NCBI RefSeq assembly: GCF_000004195.4
Contig: NC_030679.2
Span: 29,005,712 to 29,069,711 of the forward strand
Length of the DNA stretch: 64,000 bases
Reading direction: 5' to 3'
DNA from: Xenopus tropicalis
Lineage: Eukaryota > Chordata > Amphibia > Anura > Pipidae
Shown: one piece after another, positions 11,760 through 23,152 of the stretch
How the letters are laid out: each line of letters begins with the position of its first letter
Numbering within the stretch: the stretch's first letter is position 1
Notes under the pieces: model-generated
Seen by the model: only the letters and a program-made list of their open reading frames with translations
Databases searched by the model: none
What the model was told of the DNA's origin: nothing
Program-made: the position numbers and the translations under genes

Positions 11760-12680
11760 ACTTTTATAGCCGGTACCCTGAAATACAATACATGGTATTG
11801 TTTAGTATGCGATAGGGGAAGCTAAGTATGACAGTGTTTCTACTGGGCCTTGTTGGTAAAACTCTGACATACCTGTTGCAACATGGGACAAGCCCTAAGG
11901 TTCAGAAGAATTGTGCATGCAGGAGTTTGACTTAAGGGCCCGCAACCCTGAGGATGTTAAGTAATCATTTAATTATTTTATTAAGTTGTGTTGTTCTGGT
12001 GTTCATATGATCATAAGACTTTATAATGTTTTGTACAAGCTTCTGCTCCTATGTTTTATCAGGGGTGAATAGAGCTGAATGAGTATCAGGAAAACCACCT
12101 CCCTCTTTAGAAGTACTAAAGTGGCAATTCCTTTTTACTCAAACTTAAGACAAAACCTTGTATCCAAACAATTCTTTATTAAACATCACAAACTGTGTGA
12201 TGTCTGGAAATGATATGTGTTGGAATAATGGTTTTTATTTGAAAACAAGTTATCTAGTAGTTGTGCCTGTCTACTTCTTTTCTTCTTCCAGCTGTTGGAA
12301 TTTCAGAGAATGAAGACAGACCCATGTCTTTTTGTGTCTACTCAAGGATGGAGTGCTCAACCTGGATAGTGAACTCGGAATAATTCGGATCAGGATTCAG
12401 CCGCTTCCGAGCCATTTTTGGCAGGTGTGATAACCTGCTTGGATAGCAGTGGGTTAAAAGATTTCTATTAGTATAAATAAAGCAGACAAGCACTGTAACT
12501 TCTGTTACATTTATTATTAAGTTAATTGTTGATTGGCTGATGTTATTTAGAATCTTATCATAGTCCCGCTGAGTTCCTGCCCAGATAAGCCTGAGGATAT
12601 GCAGTAACGTTGGAAAAATCTTAGCTAATAACATATAAAGGCCATTTATCAACATTCTGATATTAGTGGTTTTAGGGGGT
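11760..12680. other. no feature recognised
   Basis: Unique-looking sequence. The 105-codon minus-strand frame at 12338-12655 shows no recognisable domain and no supporting context, so I do not call it a gene. Confidence 0.5.
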
Positions 12681-12831
12681 TATGTAATAAAAGGCATAAA
12701 GTTTGCCCAGGGACGGTAACCTATAGCAACCAATCAGCAGTGAGTATTTATTGATCACCTGTTTTACAGCAAACATCTTATTGGTTGCTATGGGTTACTG
12801 CTCTTAGGCAAACAGTGCTTTTTATTACATA
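12681..12831. mobile_element. short palindromic MITE
   Basis: A 151-bp unit with TATGTAATAAAA at the left and its reverse complement at the right. Inside, GTAACCTATAGCAACCAATC and, in inverted form, TTGGTTGCTATGGGTTACTG extend the pairing, so most of the unit folds into a hairpin. Typical of a small palindromic MITE. The TSD is ambiguous. Confidence 0.8.
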
Positions 12832-13977
12832 TGGGGAAAAGTGTCTAGATGTATTGCCAAGTCCACTAGATATTATTATATTCATTTTTGGCTTATAAGC
12901 TAGTTTTATAGTATACTCTCCCTTTAAACTAACTTTGGGTACTTTGATGTTTTTTCATTTCTACTTTTAGTTTTGTTTTTTTGTTTTTTTTTTTAATTCG
13001 GTTACATTTGCCTTTCATGTCAGGGACCGTACCAACGAAACATAAAATCTGGATGAGTTATAGCTTTAAACAGTCTGCTACAGTAAAGAAAAATGACTTT
13101 GATTAAATAATAGTAAAAACCAGAATTGGCTAGCGTTGTGCTCTGTAGATAAATCATTGTGCTGAATAACCCTATGACTACTTACAGAGATATGAATCTC
13201 GTTTTATTGAAGGCTCTTTTCTCTCCTCTACCACCTATTTTCTTGTGAAATTACTGACTTTAAACAGATATGGGCAATCTCAACCCAAACCACTCATGTT
13301 GTTGTATTGCAAGCCGTTCGTTTCCAATCAATATTTTATTTTTTTTTTCCCAGCCATCATTTCATTTCAGACAAGCTAAGCTTTGCGGGGAGTTATGTTA
13401 TCTAAACAAACTAACTCTCTATTCAGTTCGGAGTCAAGCTAAGCTGTGCCCAGCAATGAATAGAACAACACGCTTACCCCCTTACATGCAAGGTTCTTCA
13501 CTGAATGCATCAATGGAATTCAAGATTTAAAAATGGGAAAAAAAAAGCTTTAAATCTGCTGACTACACAGCCATAAATTTTGATATCTTCAATCAAAGGA
13601 GTGCATCTCCATTTCCTAAGCTTGTTTCTTTGTTTATTCTACCATCTGTCTTGGGACAAGTGTATATTTTGAAAGAGTTATATTAGATTGCTGGATTCCA
13701 GCAGAGATAGCAATATTATGGAGCAGCCTAGTAAATACAAATAAAGAAATGCTTGAACTTCTATAACTATCTGCTTGCCCGAATAATTTAAAAGACACGT
13801 TCTGTCAAAATTCCTTATAAATGTATCTTTATTTTTGTATTTAAAATAAGAGAGAAATCAAATAACAATGACAATAAATCCAACTATTCCATTACAATCC
13901 CAAAGTACCCGTAGCCCATTCATTTTGCAATACTTTTTACCTTGTTTGGACAAAGTTGGATCAATCATTGTCTAGTG
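12832..13977. other. no feature recognised
   Basis: AT-rich with T-runs near 12980 and 13340. The 86-codon plus-strand frame at 13270-13530 is cysteine-containing but resembles nothing I know. Confidence 0.5.
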
Positions 13978-14399
13978 TCAGACTGGGGTGCCTGGGGCCC
14001 ATCAGGGCTGCCATCTCGGAGGCCCCCCACCCAAGTCACAAACTTCCCAACCCACAGGTGCACCTCTTCCACCCCTCTGTGAGCACAAGCTGCATTCTTT
14101 AAAGGAGAAAGAAAGGTAAAAACTAAGTAAGCTTTATCAGAGTTCTCTGTCAAAAGATTTGTTGTGTCTGTTTTCCTGTGCCACAGACTTCTGATCATCT
14201 GAACGGGAGAAATATGGGGAGACTTAAGGGCACTATGGAGACAACTGAAGGTATGCCTGCAGCTTGAGATTAACTCTTTACTAGCCTTTCCTTCTCCTTT
14301 AACTTGCATCGCAAGGTTCAGGTCTGGGTTGGCGGGGCCTACAAGGGCCAGGACCAACCTGTTTTTTTCCGGGTGGCTCAGCAGCCCACTCAAACCCTG
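13978..14399 (+). mobile_element. hAT-E element, split by a nested T2-like MITE
   Basis: Left end CAGACTGGGGTGCCTGGGGC and right end, reverse complemented, CAGGGTTTGAGTGGGCTG are variants of the hAT-E termini seen cleanly at 39240-39495. The GC-rich interior (GGGCCCATCAGGGC near the left end) also matches. A second element occupies 14103-14298. The flanking 8-mers do not match well, so the TSD has decayed or the ends are slightly misplaced. Confidence 0.7.
14103..14298. mobile_element. Kolobok/T2-like MITE with TTAA target duplication
   Basis: TTAA occurs on both sides (14099-14102 and 14299-14302). The ends AGGAGAAAGAAAGG and CCTTTCCTTCTCCT are near-perfect inverted repeats. TTAA plus AGG-type ends is the signature of Kolobok-superfamily T2 elements described from Xenopus. 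It interrupts the hAT-E copy and is therefore younger than it. Confidence 0.85.
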
Positions 14400-14479
14400 T
14401 CAAAGTCAAATATATTCCCTACACATTGGAAATAGTTGAGTTATATTTTAATGATGTTATGAAACATAATGTATCAGCC

Positions 14480-14785
14480 AGTCGTACTGGCAGATACATT
14501 ATATAACTTTAAGAAGGGGCTGGATGGATTCTTAGCAAGTGAGAGAATACAGGGTTATGAGGGATAGCTCTTAGTACAAGTTGATCCAGGGACTGGCCCG
14601 ATTGCCATCTTGGAGTCAGGAAGGAATTTTTTCCCCTCTGCGACAAATTAGAGAGGCTTCAGATTGGGTTTTTTGCCTTCCTCTGGATCAACTAGTAGTT
14701 AGGCAGGTTATATATAGGCATTATGGTTGAACGTGATGGACGTATGTTTTTTTTCAACCTAACTTACTATGTTACTATGTAAGAC
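14480..14785 (+). mobile_element. CR1-type LINE 3' end (second subfamily)
   Basis: Begins with a few decayed C-terminal codons: AAGAAGGGGCTGGATGGATT translates KKGLDGF followed by LASERIQGYEG, equivalent to the KRGLDEF end of the protein at 62.7 kb. The 3' UTR follows (GGAAGGAATTTTTTCCC, CCTTCCTCTGGATCAA, TTTTTTTTCAACCTAAC) and then a TTACTATGTTACTATGTAA tail. Distinct from the 43.6 kb type in its UTR. Confidence 0.8.
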
Positions 14786-16430
14786 AACATTAAATATAAA
14801 ATTGGAAATGACAAAAACACACCAAAGGAAAGTTTACTGTAGAAGAAACAATAAACAGATACAAAGATCTTAAATGCCACTGAGATGTGATATGAAACCC
14901 CATTAATGTCAGTTGTACAACGTAGTTTCCTACTGTCTCTCCCCCCCCCCCCACTTTATGCCATTATACCAATGTCTTCCTATTACTTTATTTCTATTTT
15001 CACTATGATGCTTAATGGTTTAATGTAAAAGGCAACATGTAGCACTTGCACTTGGTTTCTAAAGCTGGAATAAAAATCTAGCACATCTTCAACATGGAAG
15101 GCGCTAAGGACAGAGCTCCATTGTGCAAGTTAGTGGATGGTTAAGGGTGCAGGAGAGGGGATATAAATGTCACAATATAAGGCTATTTAGCAAATAATAC
15201 AGATTCATTACTGTATGGCAGCTCTGAAACCAGTGCAATTAGCATTAGAAATGAAAAATCAGCCCTGTAACGTTACCCTCTATGACACACAAACCTCATG
15301 TTCTGCTTGATAATTTGCTACGACGACCCGTAAGCTTAGCTTCTCAACAGCTGCCCAGAGTTCACTGAGCATGAGCAGTGTCACTGACACTTCTAACAAA
15401 TTCCAGTATGGTGACCCTCTGTAACAACATTGAAGTATTGGATCATTACTACTAAAGAGATGTTGGACCTTTAGGCTGGTTCATTAATTTATGTGAATTA
15501 AACATGGCATTTCTAGCCATATTCATTTTAAGGGATTCATTCTCCTTTAAAGAACAAGAACAAGCCAAGTTAGGCAAGCAATAATGCTCTTCCTTACATT
15601 TGATTTTAATGATAGGCTCTTGTACTCTAGGAGTATTTTGCTAAAATCGTGCCTTGCTTATTGATTGGGGGCCACTTTAAATGCATGCATCTTTGAGTGA
15701 TGATTTCTGCATATAAAATGTGATATCCTAAGCAAAAATGGTTATGCAATCTTTAGTTAAAATCCATTATAAGAGATGGGATGAACACCATTTCAGTAGC
15801 TTGTCAGAAAAGAAATAGGATATCCAGGTAAGAATGTTAGATTAAAAATGAAGGCACAGTGGAATGGGACAAGCACATTGCCTTAATCGTTTTATGTTCC
15901 TCCCAGAACACTTCCATAGAGGCTTATGTACAGGGATCATTATGTGTGCCCTACTAATAAACAATATAATCTCCCTTTCAAATGTCACCGCAGCCTTCCT
16001 TTACTTTCCTATTTCTCACTATTTAGAACTGACAAAGGGAAAATGTGAATTAAACTGATCTCTAAAGTCTCTTTCTTGCCTCCTATCAGTTTTACTTTTT
16101 TGTAAGGATACAATATTCTTTATAAGCACTGTTAACAAAGGGAACGTGAGAGGGCTGGATGAAGTCAGCAAGTTGGTAAGCTGTTGCTGCTTCTTTCCTA
16201 GCATGCAAAAGGGCTTTGTAATATACAGGGGCAAGCTAATTTAGGGTTACAATGAGGGATTCAGTTGTACAATGACAAAGGCAGAAATCGGCACATACAT
16301 TTTTAAATTAAAATAATGGATATGAGGATGAGGATATGGAAAGCATTTTGCTTTTGTAAGGCATATGCCTGGTCTTGTAAAATACTGTATATGTCACAAA
16401 TGAATTAAATGCTAATATACTGTATATATA
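14786..16430. other. largely unique stretch; poly-C run
   Basis: A run of about 13 C lies at 14939-14952. Otherwise I see no TIR, array or coding motif. The frames at 15864-16058 and 16019-16234 are unremarkable. Confidence 0.5.
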
Positions 16431-16720
16431 TAGTGATGAGTGAATTTTTTTTCGCCAGACATGGATTTGCAGCGAATTTCTGCATTTCGCCATTGGTGAA
16501 TCGTTTTGTGAAACTTCCGTGAAAATTTGCGCAGAAATCTTTTTTGTCGTGCGTCAAATTGGGCGCGGTAGCGTCAAATCGGGCAATGTCGTGTCAAAAG
16601 AAAGGCCACGACAAGAAAATATACGTGGACGACAAAAAAAAAGCGTGAGACAAATGCGTTTCACAAATTTTTCGCCGTTTTGTGAATTTTATGGTGAAGC
16701 GAAACGGGACAGATTTGTTC

Positions 16721-16727
<7 letters not shown>
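16431..16727 (+). mobile_element. hAT-A MITE, complete copy
   Basis: Starts TAGTGATGAGTGAATTT and ends with ACAGATTTGTTCATCACTA, a matching inverted repeat. It lies inside a TA-rich tract, so an 8-bp TATATATA duplication is compatible but not diagnostic. The 82-codon frame inside (16519-16767) is an accidental reading of the family's GTCGTGTCAAA modules. Confidence 0.85.

Positions 16728-16760
<33 letters not shown>
16728..16760. repeat. (TA)n microsatellite
   Basis: An uninterrupted TA dinucleotide run directly beside the hAT-A end. Its left part also supplies the presumed target duplication. Confidence 0.9.
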
Positions 16761-16766
<6 letters not shown>

Positions 16767-16837
16767 ATTATCTGTGGCCAGCACACCCTTCAATGTTTCA
16801 TCAAAATTTTTTTTATTGTAGATATATTGTGAAAAAC

Positions 16838-16873
16838 AACGTTTCGGTCCTTATTAGGACCTTTCTCAAGGAT
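16838..16873 (-). ncRNA. degenerate hammerhead-ribozyme-like motif
   Basis: On the minus strand, stem II would be GGTCC-TAATAA-GGACC followed by GAAA and ACGTT, the arrangement of the minimal hammerheads found in Penelope-like retroelements. The CUGANGA box is changed to UUGAGAA (C3 and G8 replaced), so catalysis is not expected. A (TA)n run follows at 16889-16909, and this motif sits in a repeat block of about 16762-16915. Confidence 0.5.
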
Positions 16874-16977
16874 AAAAAATAAATAAATATATATATATAT
16901 ATATATATACCAGCGTATCATTTGCACTCCTTTTACATGAGATTATAGCCTGGGTGTCAGAATTAAAAAACTATATA

Positions 16978-17245
16978 CAGGCCCGGATTTGTGGAGAGGC
17001 CACAAAGGCCCGGGCCTAGGGCGGCAAAAGTTTAGGGGCGGCATGCCGCCCCGCCGCAATTACATTTTTAAATTTTGCTCCTATACGGAGCAATGGGGAT
17101 CTTTCCCCACTGCTCCGAATGGGAGATGAAATGTTTGCGCATGCGCTCGCTGTGTGGGGGGGCGGGGTTGGCGATTCACGCATGCGCACAGGGGGAGGCC
17201 GGAGGGGGGCGGCCTCGGGGCGCCCGCGTCACAAATCCGGCGCTG
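16978..17245 (+). mobile_element. hAT-C MITE, complete with 8-bp TSD
   Basis: A GC-rich 268-bp unit begins CAGGCCCGGATTTGTG and ends CACAAATCCGGCGCTG. The duplication ACTATATA is perfect at 16970-16977 and 17246-17253. Eight-bp TSD plus CAG-type ends places it in the hAT superfamily. The interior has several GCGCATGCGC-like palindromes. An inverted-orientation relative lies at 41212-41431. Confidence 0.92.
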
Positions 17246-17293
17246 ACTATATAACATAATATAAGACTACACTCACAATGTAGTCTTAAGCAG

Positions 17294-17530
17294 CAGTGTT
17301 GGACTGGACCTGATCCTTGTTGCCACTTCCTCTGGACAATGATGTCCTTCCCTGACGCATTTCACTTAGCCACGCTCAGAGGAGGAAGTCAGGCGGATGG
17401 TGGGGGCACCTGCAAGGGGTTATGGGGGAGCGGCAGGGGGCGCTGCGGGGGGGGCAGGGAAGTGGCCAGCATGGGCTTCTTGGGGGTGCGGGGAAAAAAA
17501 ATGGAAGACCCGTGAGTGAAGTCTTATATG
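17294..17530 (+). mobile_element. hAT-E-like fragment
   Basis: Starts CAGTGTTGGACTGGACC, a variant of the hAT-E left terminus, and continues GC-rich with long G runs. No matching right terminus is visible before composition returns to AT-rich near 17530, so this is likely truncated. Confidence 0.55.
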
Positions 17531-17556
17531 ATATTATATAGATATATATAGGTAAT

Positions 17557-17747
17557 ATAGGTATAGGATCCGTTATTCAGAAAGCTCTGAATTACAGCAA
17601 CGCCATCTTCCATAGACTTTTTTCATTTATTGAATGAATGAATTGTTTAAATATTTTTTTCTTTTCCTATGGTATGGTATGGTGATCCAAATTATGGAAA
17701 AATCCTCCATCCGGAAAACCCCAGGTCCTGAGCATTCTGGATAACTA
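17557..17747 (-). mobile_element. MITE-B, internally deleted copy
   Basis: Both ends of MITE-B are recognisable (ATAGGTATAGGATCC at the left, GAGCATTCTGGATAAC at the right), but only about 190 bp separates them instead of about 328, and the AGTTGGGATCAA middle module is missing. Confidence 0.7.
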
Positions 17748-20302
17748 TTGCTAATAATGATTTACTATATTAATGCAACTCCCAGTGTGATTTTTTTTTC
17801 ACTAATGAAGTTATATATATAACTACTAATAATGACAAAACAATAGGAATCGTTTGAACCAATTTCTATGTGAAGCAATGATTGCTACTTGAATACTGTG
17901 CATCTTAGGAGGTCTCCTTACCGGCCCACACAGGAGTTCCCATTCAATTTGTTCATCTCTAGTCTCGTTCAAAACTACTGAGCAATTCTCAGAAGCATTG
18001 GGACTCAGTAACGGTGCCTATTCCCATATCAGCACAGGGGGATCAGTACATGGACGGATAACTTTAACTGTTGTGCTGCAAGCTAGATTTAACCCATAAT
18101 ACTTTGTGATGTGTGAGTAAACCTGCCAATAGCTGGAAGACAAATCATTCCTAATAAGCATTTAACACACATCAAATCTAATTAAACCATGAACTGACCA
18201 TTATAGATTAGATATGTAATGTTGTTCTGTTGGTGATGGCTAAACAATTGCATTTAAAGGGAGATATACATACACCCTATACCCGTATACACCGTATTTC
18301 AACATGGGCTCAATGAATATAGTTTGCGCTGAACAAACGTTTTTCCTATTGTTTTAATTAAGAAATATCTATGGTTTCTGTTATTTCTGGCACTAAGCAA
18401 GAATATGAAGCCAGTTTCACTTTATCATTTCCTGTCACTTCCTGTCCGACAGAACTTCAAAGGAGCTGATAAAATGAATTAACGGTCCACAGAGAAGCCC
18501 CTGATAATGAGCTGCTCAAAGGCTGATGCTTAGAGAAGGGAGGGGTTTGTTGTAAAGTTAGATAGGAAGCTCTGAACAAATTATCCTCTATATAAAGCAA
18601 GGGTAGGGGGGTGAGTTCTTATTTTTAGCAAAGGTGCTTTTAGGTGCAAAGCCTCCATTCAAAATATAGGATTTCGAAACCTGAAATTACAGAAGAATCC
18701 TGATTTTACTTACCTGAATTTATGGTTTTACAAAATTGACAAAAAAATTTTTACAATTTTTTTTCATGGTCCCATACCAGCAAGCTTCATTCCCCCCCCC
18801 TTCCCTGGATTTTACATTTTCCTGGAATTATAGTAATGCACCTCAGTAACCCTGTACTTCCAGGGTGCAACCTTTCAACCCAAAAAATGGAAGGTGTCAG
18901 TCATCCTTGCCTACTTTTCTTGAAAGCAAGCAAACATGCACGCTCATTTTATTATTTCTTATCACCATAAGTGGGTGACATTTTGCCACATAGAAATGTT
19001 ATTTGCTGCTTACTTTCTGAATAGCCACCTTTTAATACAGAGTATTTTTCATTTTTTGCTCTGTACGGTTGATTTTCCAGGGCAACGCATTTCTTTTTTT
19101 TTTTTTTTTTCCTATGGAAGTGTAGAAAAGCACCTTGTTCGACGTTGGAGTAATCCACTTCCCCCCTGCAGCATTGCACAAAGCCTTAGCCTCCGTGAAC
19201 ACGTACATCATTCATTGTCGTGTTTAAGCTTTCACACCAGGGTGCATCATATGTGGGAGTAGGGTAGGCAACATTTTTTTGAGCACTATCACATCTAGCT
19301 TACTCCCTGAGGGTATGGTACGGTGTGAACAAGTAGAGAAATTAAAGCACCCATCAGAGGCAACCTTCAAAATAGCTCCCTGTAATTTTCACCTCTGAAA
19401 GTGTTGGCTTTTGGGCTCAGCAGGCAGAGATCGTTTCTATCACACACATACACATACGCACTGTTTTCTGTTTCTAAAAACACGTTGAGTTTCCTCTCCT
19501 GGTTTTTACAGGCTTTGATCTTTGCTCTGAATGCCAAATGCTGCTAAATGTAAGGACACTAAATCATACTCCTGCGTATTTAAAAATAGGGGATTAAGGA
19601 CATAAAGAAATCAAAGTACTGTAGCAGTCGCTTGCAGCAACCGGAGAGTCAATTAAATCTCGCTGACTGATGCCTGGTAGGAAGCACAGGAGCCAATGCA
19701 TCGTTAAACCATGTATCAGTGTTAAACATGGGATTGTAGCAACTTTGGATTCCATTTACTTCCTGTGATGTTTGATAGGATTGATCAGAATCCTGCCATT
19801 CTAGCTCTTTAATAGACAGGAACAAAACAAAAACAAGTCAGAGAGAGAAAGAAAGAGAGAGAGAGGCTATATAAAATCATGCACAGAATAAATAAAACTA
19901 AGATGTTTCAATATTAACATGCTGAGAAGGGTATTTAATATAATGTGTGCAGACAGCTTACACCCCATTTACTGTAAATAGCCTACAGAATATTAAAGTA
20001 TATTGGAAACAATTTCCAGTCTCTCTAATGGAAAAGAGTTAACGTTTTCAAAAAATTATGGAGCTGAATGTTCTAAGATTACATATATTCTGGTAATCGA
20101 ACTAGCGATACCAAGCAAGCAGATTAGCACAGGCATGGAATTTATTATACAGAATTCTGGAGTTATGGCTATGAAAAACCATTTAAGGGGCCTATTTATC
20201 ATGCTGGGTTATTTATGCTAGAAAATCAGTGTAAAAAGCAGAGTAAAATAAATGGTAAATGTATAAAGATGTACAGTTTCATTAACGCAAGCATTGCAGT
20301 AT
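17748..20302. other. mostly unique stretch
   Basis: Simple-sequence patches only: a T-run at 19091-19110 and a GA-rich run at 19840-19866. Frames such as 18936-19262 are read through the T-run and have no recognisable domain. No repeat termini or RNA genes found. Confidence 0.5.
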
Positions 20303-20690
20303 TTAAAGGAGATGGAAAGGCAAATATAAATGGGGGTGCCAAAAGTTAGGCACCCCCGCCTTGTGTTTACTTACCTGATTCCCTGGGCTGGTGCTCCCAT
20401 CATCAAAAACAGAACTGGCTTGAGTTCCCCCAGAGAACACTAGGGAACGATCTTCGGCTTTTTCACTCTACTGGTTATGCATCAGCTTTGGGATTTTGCA
20501 GAAAGAAGAAGTGAAAAAAGAGGGTCGCTCCGTAGTGTTTGATACAAGGAACCCCAGGCAGGGGCAGTTTTCTGCTAACAGGAGCACTGGCCAGAACTAT
20601 CAGTTAAGTGATTACATTTATAACAATTTTCGGGCGCCTAACTTTTGGCACCCCAAGTAATTGTGACTTTCCTTGTCCATATATTGGCTA
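20303..20690. mobile_element. T2/Kolobok-like element, right end decayed
   Basis: TTAA at 20303-20306 is followed by AGGAGATGGAAAGGCAAA. Near 20660 the inverse GTGACTTTCCTTGTCC appears without a flanking TTAA. Inside, GGGGGTGCCAAAAGTTAGGC near the left pairs with GCCTAACTTTTGGCACCCC near the right, extending the inverted repeat. The right target base has mutated or been lost. Confidence 0.65.
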
Positions 20691-21004
20691 AATATGTTAA
20701 AGTCATCCCTGGTCTGACCATAACGATGAGTGAGTGCAGAGGACCTCTTGTCTGAATGAATTTCTCCTTTTTTTGCTATGGTTATGATACCTCTCACAAA
20801 GTTATTGCCTATTATCTGTTGTTCTTACTGATGTCCCTTAGTTTTACAAACTGTGCAAAATGTGTAGTAATTAAGCAGGCGGTATGATAACTACACTAAA
20901 TAACAATAGAATTTTAATGTTTTATTGCTTGTATTATACTGTCTAGTAAAGCCGTTTAGAAAGTACCATAGACAATAAGTTAGGTAAAGATACATATGTT
21001 TGCA

Positions 21005-21545
21005 GAACTTTAATAAGTGATTAGCCTTTGATATGGGATTTCATGCTAGGGACCCTGGTTCGATTCCTTGTGGCAACACCATGTGACCCTGGACAAGTCA
21101 CTTATAGTGATGGGCGAAATGTTTCGGCAGGCATGGATTCGCGGTGAATTTCTGCATTTCACCATTGCCGGATTGTTTCGTGAAACGGATGAAAAAATTT
21201 GAGCACCAAAAAAGAATAGTCACGGGCGACAAAAGAATAGCTGCGCGACAAAAGAATTGGCGCGAGCGACAAAAGTATAGCCCCGCGACAAAAGAACAGC
21301 TGCGCGACGAAAGAATAGCCACGGGCTACAAAAGAATAGTCGCAGGCGACAATTTTTTTGACGCGCGACGCTTTTACAAATTTTTTGCCGTTTCGCGAAT
21401 CTTTTTAAAGATTTGCGTATTTTTCTCCGAAGCGAAATGGGACAGATTAGCTCATCACTAGTCACTTAATCTCCTGGTGTCCTGGCATACTTGCTGAGTA
21501 CCATGGGAGAAAAGTGCTATATAATACCCTTACCCTTATCTTCTA
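21005..21545 (+). mobile_element. tRNA-derived CORE/MIR-like SINE, split by hAT-A
   Basis: A perfect RNA polymerase III B-box word, GGTTCGATTCC, lies at 21057-21067, with a weak A-box candidate about 40 bp upstream. The following segment, CATGTGACCCTGGACAAGTC then ACTTAATCTCCTGGTGTC once the insertion is removed, resembles the GTGACCTTGGGCAAGT...CTTAACCTCT core of MIR-type SINEs. The tail reads AAAGTGCTATATAATA. The hAT-A element at 21105-21460 divides it. Family identity is by recall of MIR-type sequence. Confidence 0.7.
21105..21460 (+). mobile_element. hAT-A MITE, complete with perfect 8-bp TSD
   Basis: The element begins TAGTGATGGGCGAAAT and ends TTAGCTCATCACTA. GTCACTTA is duplicated exactly at 21097-21104 and 21461-21468. 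This is one of the cleanest demonstrations that the family is hAT-type. The interior carries short GCGACAAAAGAATAG iterations, the same modules that form the minisatellite at 57.2-57.6 kb. Confidence 0.93.
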
Positions 21546-22182
21546 ATGCACTTCAATGAACTTTGAGTTTCAGCATGGTATTTGCATTTTGTGTAACAGT
21601 GCACCCAGCACCTTTACGTATGTATTTACTTTAGACCAAAAGGGAAAGCAGGGAATTGGTACAAATGTCTCAGCTTTATAAATGCATACACAGTAAAATA
21701 TACTTGACTGAGTGTGCACTCCATTGGCTCCCAATCACTTTATCAGAAAACTCGTTCTCTAACTATGTTTGAAAACCTGCTTGGCTTGGCACGCACTTAT
21801 CAAGATCCTTCGAGGTCATAGAGTTAATTGCTGAAATAAAGCTTTAAAAAACATGAATCATCTGCTGCTCAATTAAACTGGTATAATTATGTTTTCATTA
21901 GGCTGTGCTCATTAGCATTCACAGGTCTGTTTACTCTATATTGAACCTTCCAAAAAGAAAACAGATAATAAATACACCTTGATATCCCCCCCATCCACTC
22001 TCAAATATAAAAAGCCTCATCAAGGCAACTGTGAAGCCAGGTATGGTCATCTCTGAAGTAGAAAGAGAATATGTTTATGACACACGCACTTACACACTCG
22101 GCGTGAATATTACGGATATATTACTGAGATAGAGGGGCTATTTTTATTGCCCAAGTGCAGTTGTCCATAGACATCACTCTCA
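21546..22182. other. unique stretch, candidate conserved noncoding DNA
   Basis: No repeat ends. The part at 21715-21960 is balanced in composition, rich in CATTAG, CAATTAAA and TAATTA-type words and free of repeat signals. That is all I can see. Confidence 0.4.
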
Positions 22183-22527
22183 GGGGGGTATTTAGTAAAG
22201 CTCAGGTTTTTTTTACAATTTGCGTTTTCCATGATTTGTCAAAATATAGTTTTGTTGTGAAAAAAATGCATTTTTTTCACGCAATTTATTTCCTACAAAT
22301 CTTTCTTTGCTTTACAGTTTTAGAGGTTTTCAGGGTTTTTTATTCTTGCATTTATGTGACAATATGAAAAACTCTCAGTTTTCATGTTTTTTCCTCAATT
22401 TTTTTTTTGTTCACGCTTTTTCAATTTGAATATTTTAATAAATGACTGACATTAGTGGAAATGAGTATAGCTGTGGTTTCAAAAAACCAATGAGCAAAAA
22501 TCCAAATGTTGATAAATAGATCTCCCC
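22183..22527. mobile_element. Harbinger-like MITE
   Basis: The left end GGGGGGTATTTAGTAAAG and the right end TTGATAAATAGATCTCCCC are inverted variants of the GGGG...TTTACTAA termini that define the PIF/Harbinger-like group here. The interior is T-rich. A clean 3-bp duplication was not read. Confidence 0.6.
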
Positions 22528-22616
22528 GATCTTTTTTTTCATACTTGCTTTAGAATTCTTCAGAAGTTATTGGTTGCTATCAGTTACTGAATTAGTCTGA
22601 TTGAGTATGTTCTTAA

Positions 22617-22977
22617 AGTTATACTGACACGAAAAAACAACTTTTTAAAATATGAATCTACATAAAAAGGTGCCTATAGGTCGTGTTGATTATTTTTTGC
22701 TGATATGGCTGCTTTTGTAAGTAATTGTTACTTGAAATCCCAAAACCTGACTGTTTTGCCAGCCTGACTGTCCCTTCTCAGCCTGTCAGTTATAGCTTCT
22801 AATGCTAACGGCCTAATGCTGCACAAATATGGCCGCCCCCTCATAGAGGAACATGGGGGATCAGATAGGGAATGTAAAAGCTTGGACAAATATTTTTATG
22901 GCAAAATTATAAATAGCATGCAAAGACAATGTTATGACAGATGTAAAAAAGGTTTAATTTCTGTTGTCAGTATCTCT
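22617..22977. mobile_element. Kolobok-like MITE with TTAA TSD
   Basis: TTAA at 22613-22616 and 22978-22981 encloses a 361-bp unit whose ends AGTTATACTGACA and TGTCAGTATCTCT are inverted repeats. The interior is non-coding; the 72-codon frame in its right half (22816-23034) also runs past the element end. Confidence 0.8.
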
Positions 22978-23152
22978 TTAAATGTGCACCCTAGTGATAC
23001 CCATAAGGAACTTGCATCAGTTGTAGCAGTATAAGTAAAGCTAGTTGTTAGAGCTCCTACAGACACAATAAAACATACTAGTCAAAGATGATTGCTACTA
23101 AATCGTCACCTACAGTATGTTCCTGGAGTAATTCTATTAAGCTTGGCTAACT

